From Candidatus Atribacteria bacterium (GTDB taxonomy: Bacteria; Atribacterota; Atribacteria; Atribacterales; Atribacteraceae): a DNA stretch of 9,171 nt. The position numbers and the translations under genes are program-made. This document shows, piece after piece, positions 5,607 through 9,171 of the stretch. The stretch spans positions 1 through 9,171 of the forward strand of contig PWXL01000259.1 of assembly GCA_003561145.1 (NCBI GenBank), read 5' to 3'. Within the stretch, counting starts at the first letter, position 1, and the number at the start of each line of letters is the position of its first letter. Under the pieces are notes generated by a model. It was not told the origin of the DNA. It made no database searches and saw nothing but the letters and a program-made list of their open reading frames with translations.

Positions 5607-6065
5607 ATGCACATGCAAAAAAGCTGGTGGCAGAAAAAATTTAAAAAAGCAGGCTTGCGTTTGACTGGGCCCCGCCTGGTTATCATCGATATACTCAGTC
5701 AAACGAACAATCATCTCAGTGCAGAGGAGATATATCTCACACTTCGACGAGAAAATAAATCGAATAATATCGGTCTCACAACAATTTACCGCACTTTGGA
5801 TGTGTTAGTCCGATTGGGGATTGTTTATAAGTTTGATTTTGGAGACGGTCGAACACGCTATGAACTCTCTGAAGGCCCGAATGGCTTCCATCACCATCAT
5901 CACCTGGTGTGTACTGGGTGTGGACATATTGTTGATTACACCGACTTTATTGATGAAGAGAAAGAACTTCTCGATAGAACCGAAAAGGGACTAGCGAAAA
6001 AATACAATTTTTCAATCCACCACCATCTCATTCAGTTCTATGGGTTATGTGAACATTGTCGATAG
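5607..6065 (+). CDS. fur: Fur-family transcriptional regulator
   Basis: A 152-residue ferric uptake regulator family protein. The winged-helix DNA-binding half runs from KKAGLRLTGPR at 13-23 through LSAEEIYLTLRRE (38-49) to the recognition region GLTTIYRTLDVLVRLGIV (56-73). The dimerisation half holds the metal sites: HHHHH at 95-99 (the usual HHDH region), CTGC at 102-105 and CEHC at 148-151, the last two forming the structural zinc site. Subtype (Fur, Zur, PerR) cannot be fixed from sequence alone, but the operator in its own promoter is of the Fur form. Three ATGs are possible: 5589 lies inside the Fur box without a ribosome site, 5607 has a weak GAG about 7 nt upstream, and 5613 is also possible. 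It is transcribed divergently from the DUF134 operon, with the DUF5320 gene directly downstream. Confidence 0.93.
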   Translation: MHMQKSWWQKKFKKAGLRLTGPRLVIIDILSQTNNHLSAEEIYLTLRRENKSNNIGLTTIYRTLDVLVRLGIVYKFDFGDGRTRYELSEGPNGFHHHHHLVCTGCGHIVDYTDFIDEEKELLDRTEKGLAKKYNFSIHHHLIQFYGLCEHCR

Positions 6066-6093
6066 TTTTTCCAGGGTGAAAATTTTTTTCTCA

Positions 6094-6112
6094 GTAAATG
6101 ATAATGGGTTTC
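6094..6112 (+). promoter_or_regulatory. Fur-box-like site upstream of the DUF5320 gene
   Basis: This 19-bp segment (gtaaatgataatgggtttc) matches the Fur consensus at about 12 positions, including seven in a row (TGATAAT). It lies in the 83-bp gap between fur and the DUF5320 gene, 37 bp before that gene's ATG. No clear -35/-10 pair was found nearby, so the site may control readthrough or an unseen promoter. Confidence 0.4.
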
Positions 6113-6148
6113 ATTAATAATAAGAATAAGGCAAAGGAGGATTTTACA

Positions 6149-6517
6149 ATGCCAGGAGGAGATCGAACTGGACCCATGGGCTTAGGACCCATGACAGGAA
6201 GAGCAGCTGGTTATTGCGCTGGATATGATATGCCGGGATATATGAACCCGGTTTTTGGGCGCGGTGGTGGCTGGTTCGGACGCGGTGGTGGCCGTGGCTG
6301 GAGGCATTGGTACTATGCCACCGGGCTTCCCGGTTGGGCACGAGCACAATATGCCTACCCACCATTTACACCCTTTCCGGGATTTGTCCCAGCACCTGAT
6401 CCTCAGGAGGAAGTGGAATATTTAAGGGAACAATCCACCATCCTTAAACAGCAGCTGGAAGATATAAACAGAAGAATAGAAGAAATCCAGAAAAAAGCTC
6501 AAGCTGAAAATGAATGA
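6149..6517 (+). CDS. DUF5320 family protein
   Basis: A 122-residue protein with the full DUF5320 layout. It opens MPGGDRTGPMGLGPMTGR, then GYCAGYDMPGYMNP. A Gly/Arg/Trp-rich stretch spans 38-58 and a Pro/aromatic linker 59-85. A C-terminal coiled coil runs from about 86 to 118 (EEVEYLREQSTILKQQLE region). AAAGGAGG lies 8 nt before the ATG at 6149, so the in-frame ATG at 6098 is not the start. It follows fur by 83 bp on the same strand and may be cotranscribed with it. Three proteins in the divergent operon share its opening motif or its head-plus-coiled-coil plan, which ties this gene to the same system. No function is established for the family. Confidence 0.9.
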   Translation: MPGGDRTGPMGLGPMTGRAAGYCAGYDMPGYMNPVFGRGGGWFGRGGGRGWRHWYYATGLPGWARAQYAYPPFTPFPGFVPAPDPQEEVEYLREQSTILKQQLEDINRRIEEIQKKAQAENE

Positions 6518-6526
6518 ATTTTCTTT

Positions 6527-6556
6527 TTGACAGAATATGTGAATTATAACTATAGA
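6527..6556 (+). promoter_or_regulatory. Possible promoter of the MBL-fold gene
   Basis: TTGACA at 6527-6532 with TATAGA at 6551-6556 after an 18-nt spacer. The -35 is perfect and the -10 matches at four of six. Transcription would begin near 6563, placing the 6607-6647 hairpin in the leader. Confidence 0.35.
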
Positions 6557-6606
6557 TGATCAGCCCTAAACACGAAACGAGTAGTGTGCGTTGAGAGGAA
6601 ATCTGC

Positions 6607-6647
6607 GTGAGGAGTAAGGAGTAAAAGACTTACTCCTTACTCCTTAC
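6607..6647 (+). repeat. 18-bp hairpin made of 7-nt repeats
   Basis: Left arm GTGAGGAGTAAGGAGTAA (6607-6624), loop AAGAC, right arm TTACTCCTTACTCCTTAC (6630-6647). All pairs are Watson-Crick except one G-T. The series reads in heptamers (gaggagt, aaggagt, then ttactcc, ttactcc), like the intergenic repeats at 767-801. No T-run follows, so it is not a typical terminator. It ends 22 bp before the MBL-fold gene and could affect its mRNA. Confidence 0.8.
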
Positions 6648-6669
6648 GGCATTTAATAGGAGAAACAAT

Positions 6670-7392
6670 ATGTCGCATTCACCCTTCACAATAACTATCC
6701 TTTACGATAACCAAAGTGTCCAAGGTAACCTCTTGCCTTCTCATGGTTTTTCCTGTTTGATTGAAAATAATGAGGGAAAAATTCTTTTCGATACCGGAGA
6801 AAGCGGGCCGTTGCTCCTGGCAAATATGGAAAAATTGGGTATCAAGCCATCTTCAATCGATAAAGTGGTGCTTTCTCACGAGCACTATGACCATGTGGGA
6901 GGGGTAGCGAGTTTTCTCACTACGGGTATTCCGATATCAATATTTATCCTCCCTTCTTTTTCCGCTGCTTTTCGAAAGAAAATTCTTGATTTGCATGGAG
7001 ACATCCGTGAAGTTTCACAGGGAATGGAATTACTGCCAGGAATATACTCCACCGGTGAAATAGAAGGTCCGATTCATGAACAAGGACTGGCTGTAATGGG
7101 AGAAAAAAAAGCGCTATTCATCGGGGGGTGTTGTCATCCTGGATTGACAAAAATGGTATCTACCGCTTCGAAAATAGTTGGTCAAAAAGTAGGAGGTGTT
7201 TTAGGAGGGTTTCATCTTTGCGACAGCGAAGATGAGGAAATCATTTCTCAAATCCGCGGCTTAAAAGAATTGGGTGTGGATACAATCATACCGTGCCATT
7301 GTACGGGTTTCACCGGAATGGAAATAGCAGGAGATATATTCGGTGAAAACTGTATCAACGCGGGAGTGGGATCCACACTGGAATGGAAGTGA
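6670..7392 (+). CDS. Metallo-beta-lactamase-fold hydrolase, COG1237-like
   Basis: A 240-residue protein of the metallo-beta-lactamase fold, COG1237 type, whose archaeal relatives include dihydropterin ribofuranosylaminobenzene phosphate synthases. The metal motif SHEHYDHVGG at 69-78 supplies His 70, 72, 75 and Asp 74. Further ligand positions are His 156 in GGCCHPGL (152-159), His 182 in GGFHL and His 210 in PCHCTG. FDTGESG near 40-46 completes the site. The C-terminus GVGSTLEWK is the usual family ending, so the protein seems intact although the following DNA is decayed. AGGAGA lies 6 nt before the ATG. Substrate unknown: these bacterial proteins are found without methanopterin pathways, and no such genes are visible here. 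It probably has its own promoter after the hairpin region. Confidence 0.9.
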   Translation: MSHSPFTITILYDNQSVQGNLLPSHGFSCLIENNEGKILFDTGESGPLLLANMEKLGIKPSSIDKVVLSHEHYDHVGGVASFLTTGIPISIFILPSFSAAFRKKILDLHGDIREVSQGMELLPGIYSTGEIEGPIHEQGLAVMGEKKALFIGGCCHPGLTKMVSTASKIVGQKVGGVLGGFHLCDSEDEEIISQIRGLKELGVDTIIPCHCTGFTGMEIAGDIFGENCINAGVGSTLEWK

Positions 7393-7588
7393 AGAAATAC
7401 ACAAAGATGTGAGCCAACTCAATGGCAGTTACCAGAGAACACCTTTGGGCGAAGGCGACATTCCTTATACGCAAATCTTCGAATCCATGAAAAAGGATCA
7501 CTACAGTCAATACGTGACCTTGGAACCCGAAGTGGACAGAAAAGGAGTTTTCCGAAGCGTGCAGAGATTACAAGATGCATTAAACTGA
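7391..7588 (+). pseudogene. C-terminal remnant of a sugar-phosphate isomerase/epimerase (TIM-barrel)
   Basis: The frame from 7391 to the TGA at 7588 reads like the last 65 residues of a xylose-isomerase-like TIM barrel (PF01261). EIHKDVSQLNGSYQRTPLGEGDI corresponds to the usual HLKD...PLGEGDI segment (about 7394-7462). Then come IFESMKK and YVTLEPEV, matching the last strand with its metal-binding Glu. One residue of the usual HLKD seems to be missing, and there is no N-terminal 200 or so residues and no own start. The scrap abuts the MBL-fold stop codon, so it probably marks a deletion end point rather than a working gene. Confidence 0.7.
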
Positions 7589-7596
7589 CACACCGG

Positions 7597-7773
7597 CTAC
7601 ACTGCACCAAGCATTTCCAAGTATTGTTTCAAAACAACAGCGTTGTTGTGCTTTTGATCATGCGAGGCGTATACCAAGGTAACGCTCTCAATCCTGGAAC
7701 GTTCAACAAGACGACTCAGGATTTCACGATGATTCTTCAATTCCGTGAGGTACTGCTTTTTGAAGGAATCCCC
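7597..7773 (-). pseudogene. C-terminal remnant of a DUF488 family protein
   Basis: On the minus strand an open frame of 58 codons ends at TAG (7599-7597). It contains FKKQYLTELKNHREILSRLV and then VTLVYASHDQKHNNAVVLKQYL, matching the C-terminal half of DUF488 (COG3189) proteins, where (L/V)Y(A)xxDxxHNNAVVLxxYL is the hallmark. The family is normally about 115-120 residues. Here an in-frame TAG at 7776-7774 cuts the homology off, and the expected N-terminal half is not present in the neighbouring sequence. It lies tail to tail with the isomerase scrap, 8 bp apart. Confidence 0.72.
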
Positions 7774-8048
7774 CTACAAATTTTGATACTATAACTATGG
7801 GGCATTTCCGTTTCGTAGAATACCGAATGAAAAAATCTTGATTCTCATGACCACCCACTTTTTTTGCGGTACAATTGCGGTAATGGCCGGGGACAGGTAC
7901 CATCTCCCGGTAAAGGCCATCATTTATCACAATGAACAATAAAAAATCGTTTCTGCGGCACATATTCATACGGGGATACAGAAGAGACGGTACCTGGGTA
8001 AAAGACATTGACCCTATACAAAGGTTGGAATTTTTTCTTTTCAGGACA
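7774..8048. other. Unassigned stretch between gene remnants
   Basis: No gene could be supported in these 275 bp. A short plus-strand frame from about 7824 to 7939 (reading KILILMTTHFF, then DRYHLPVKAIIYHNEQ) and another just upstream of the acyl-CoA synthetase remnant (GYRRDGTWVKDIDPIQRLEF) look protein-like but match no family I know. They may be further decayed coding sequence. Confidence 0.4.
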
Positions 8049-8688
8049 AGGAACGAGGCCAGTGTATATTTCAAAGAAAAAGAAATCTACAAAGAAGGCA
8101 GTGTGGGTCTGCCTTTTCCGTGAAATCGCTTCAAAATTGTCAAACCGGACACCAATGAAGAAGTGCCGGTTGGCGAGAAGGGAGAAATATGTATCCATTG
8201 GCCCACGGTGATGCTGGGATATAACAATCGGCTCGAAGAAACACACCCCAGGTGTTAAGGGTACACCATGATGGTCAAACCTAGCTCCATACAGGAGACA
8301 TGGGCTATGTTGAGGCGGAGGAGGTTTTGTATTATTACCAGCAGAATCAAAAGAGTTATCAAGTGTTCGGGCTATGCTGTCTATCCCGCCAAAGTGGAAA
8401 AAGTAATCAATTCCCATCCCGTTGTTGAAGCATCATGAGTGATTTGAATTCCCGATTCTTATAAAATGAGTAAGATCAAAGCCTTTTTGTACCAAATGGC
8501 ACGGTAATACCTGGAATAAAATTGGCAGAAGAAGTAAAACAATTTGTCGGGGAAAAGCTCATTATATGGTCTTTCTCTTCCGAGATAACATTTTTTAAAA
8601 AGAACTTCCCCACAAGCGAATGAAAAGATATCCTACAAGGAGCTCGAAGCCCTGGAAAATTCCAAAAACAGGAATTCTACCGGATAAT
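8049..8688 (+). pseudogene. Broken C-terminal part of an AMP-forming acyl-CoA synthetase
   Basis: Pieces of an AMP-binding (adenylate-forming) acyl-CoA ligase appear in order but in different frames. RNEASVYFKEKEIYKEGSVG resembles the GLTEA region; after LPFP there is an in-frame TGA. Then FKIVKPDTNEEVPVGEKGEI and PTVMLGYNN...EET, a TAA, and HDGQT-stop-LHTGDMGYVEAE, where TAG replaces the usual Trp of the WLHTGD motif. RIKRVIKCSGYAVYPAKVEK and NSHPVVEAS follow in another frame, then TGA, IPDSYKMSKIKAFL, GTVIPGIKLAEEVKQFVGEK and ITFFKKN. The end, NEKISYKELEALE, corresponds to the GK(V)xYKELE C-terminus that holds the catalytic Lys region; here the usual Gly before Lys is Glu. At least three stops and several frameshifts make a working product very unlikely. 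The N-terminal two thirds are absent. Confidence 0.85.
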
Positions 8689-9171
8689 GTATAAGTATTG
8701 AATGGGTTACTATTATCGCATTTTTTTATACTGGATTGATAGCAATTTAATAAATATTTTAGCTTTAAACTAAAGGAAACTCTTGACAAATATTCCTTAT
8801 TAGATTATTTTAATTATAGGGTTATTAAACCAATCATGACTTTGATGATACTGCCACTCACTATTGTCATCTTTCACGGATGAGTTCCCATTATTTAATG
8901 CTTGAAATTCATTGCCTCAGAAGAAGTAACTAACCGTAAAATAGCTGAATTAAGAACGAAAATGCGCTTTGGGGGTTTCGTATTGAGCGATGAGATTTGA
9001 TGAAGAATTGGGAAACGCCCTGTATCCTGGATTCCCGCACATTTATCACAATGAATCTACTCTAATCCCTTAAAAATACTGACTTTTTAGCCAATGAAGA
9101 CATTGACGAAAACCCTCTATATTGGTATTAATTATGCCAAGGATGAAGGGGTGTCAGTGTGTCCATTGTCC
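8689..9171. other. AT-rich region without a recognisable gene
   Basis: About 480 bp with no supported gene. A TTGACA (8783-8788) followed after 17 nt by TATTTT (8806-8811) could be a promoter reading rightwards. Short open stretches exist at 8899-8999 (containing SEEVTNRKIAELRTKMRFGG) and 8990-9073 (MRFDEELGNALYPGFPHIYH), with no ribosome sites and no family match; they may be decayed genes. An ATG at 9094 opens a frame that runs off the right edge (MKTLTKTLYIGINYAKDEG), also without a ribosome site. The 16-mer catttatcacaatgaa at 9040-9055 also occurs at 7921-7936. Confidence 0.45.

Noticed and set aside
6607..6647. Rho-independent terminator
   Set aside because: The stem is strong but AT-balanced and is followed by CGGCATTTAA, not by a T-run.
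7920..8417. 165-codon minus-strand frame
   Set aside because: It is antisense to the acyl-CoA synthetase remnant, whose motifs are clear on the plus strand. The minus reading matches nothing.

Overview
The window looks like a chromosomal segment of an anaerobic bacterium. The reasons are a radical SAM protein, two MinD-type ATPases each carrying two [4Fe-4S] ferredoxin motifs, NifX/orange-protein-like proteins and Fur-type iron control, with strong GGAGG ribosome binding sites throughout. The gene content fits sulfate reducers, clostridia and related deep-branching anaerobes, but I cannot name a phylum from the sequence.

Region 1 (1-5505, minus strand) is a tightly packed cluster. In transcription order it holds a DUF134 DNA-binding protein, a Gly/Arg-rich coiled-coil protein, a DUF5320-like protein, a NifX/ORP-like protein, a DUF5320-headed zinc-ribbon protein, two tandem MinD-ferredoxin ATPases and an Mrp-family ATPase. 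After a 213-bp gap full of 7-nt repeats come a second NifX/ORP-like protein and a radical SAM protein cut by the window edge. Spacings are 1-45 bp, with one ATGA overlap and one 26-bp overlap. The set of two MinD-Fd ATPases, Mrp and NifX-like proteins resembles the orange protein (Orp) complex operons of Desulfovibrio. No nitrogenase genes are present.

Region 2 (5406-6517) is a divergent regulatory region followed by a fur-family gene and a fourth small DUF5320 protein on the plus strand. Both directions have good sigma70-type promoters. A near-perfect 7-1-7 Fur box overlaps the likely fur transcription start. Weaker Fur-box-like sites lie in the DUF134 leader and just upstream of the plus-strand DUF5320 gene. 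This suggests that iron status, sensed by Fur, links the metal-cluster operon and its small partner proteins.

Region 3 (6518-7392) has a long hairpin built of 7-nt repeats, followed by an intact metallo-beta-lactamase-fold protein of the COG1237 type.

Region 4 (7391-9171) is a gene graveyard. It contains a C-terminal scrap of a sugar-phosphate isomerase/epimerase, a C-terminal scrap of a DUF488 protein on the opposite strand, and the multiply broken C-terminal third of an acyl-CoA synthetase. About 480 bp of AT-rich sequence follows without a recognisable gene.
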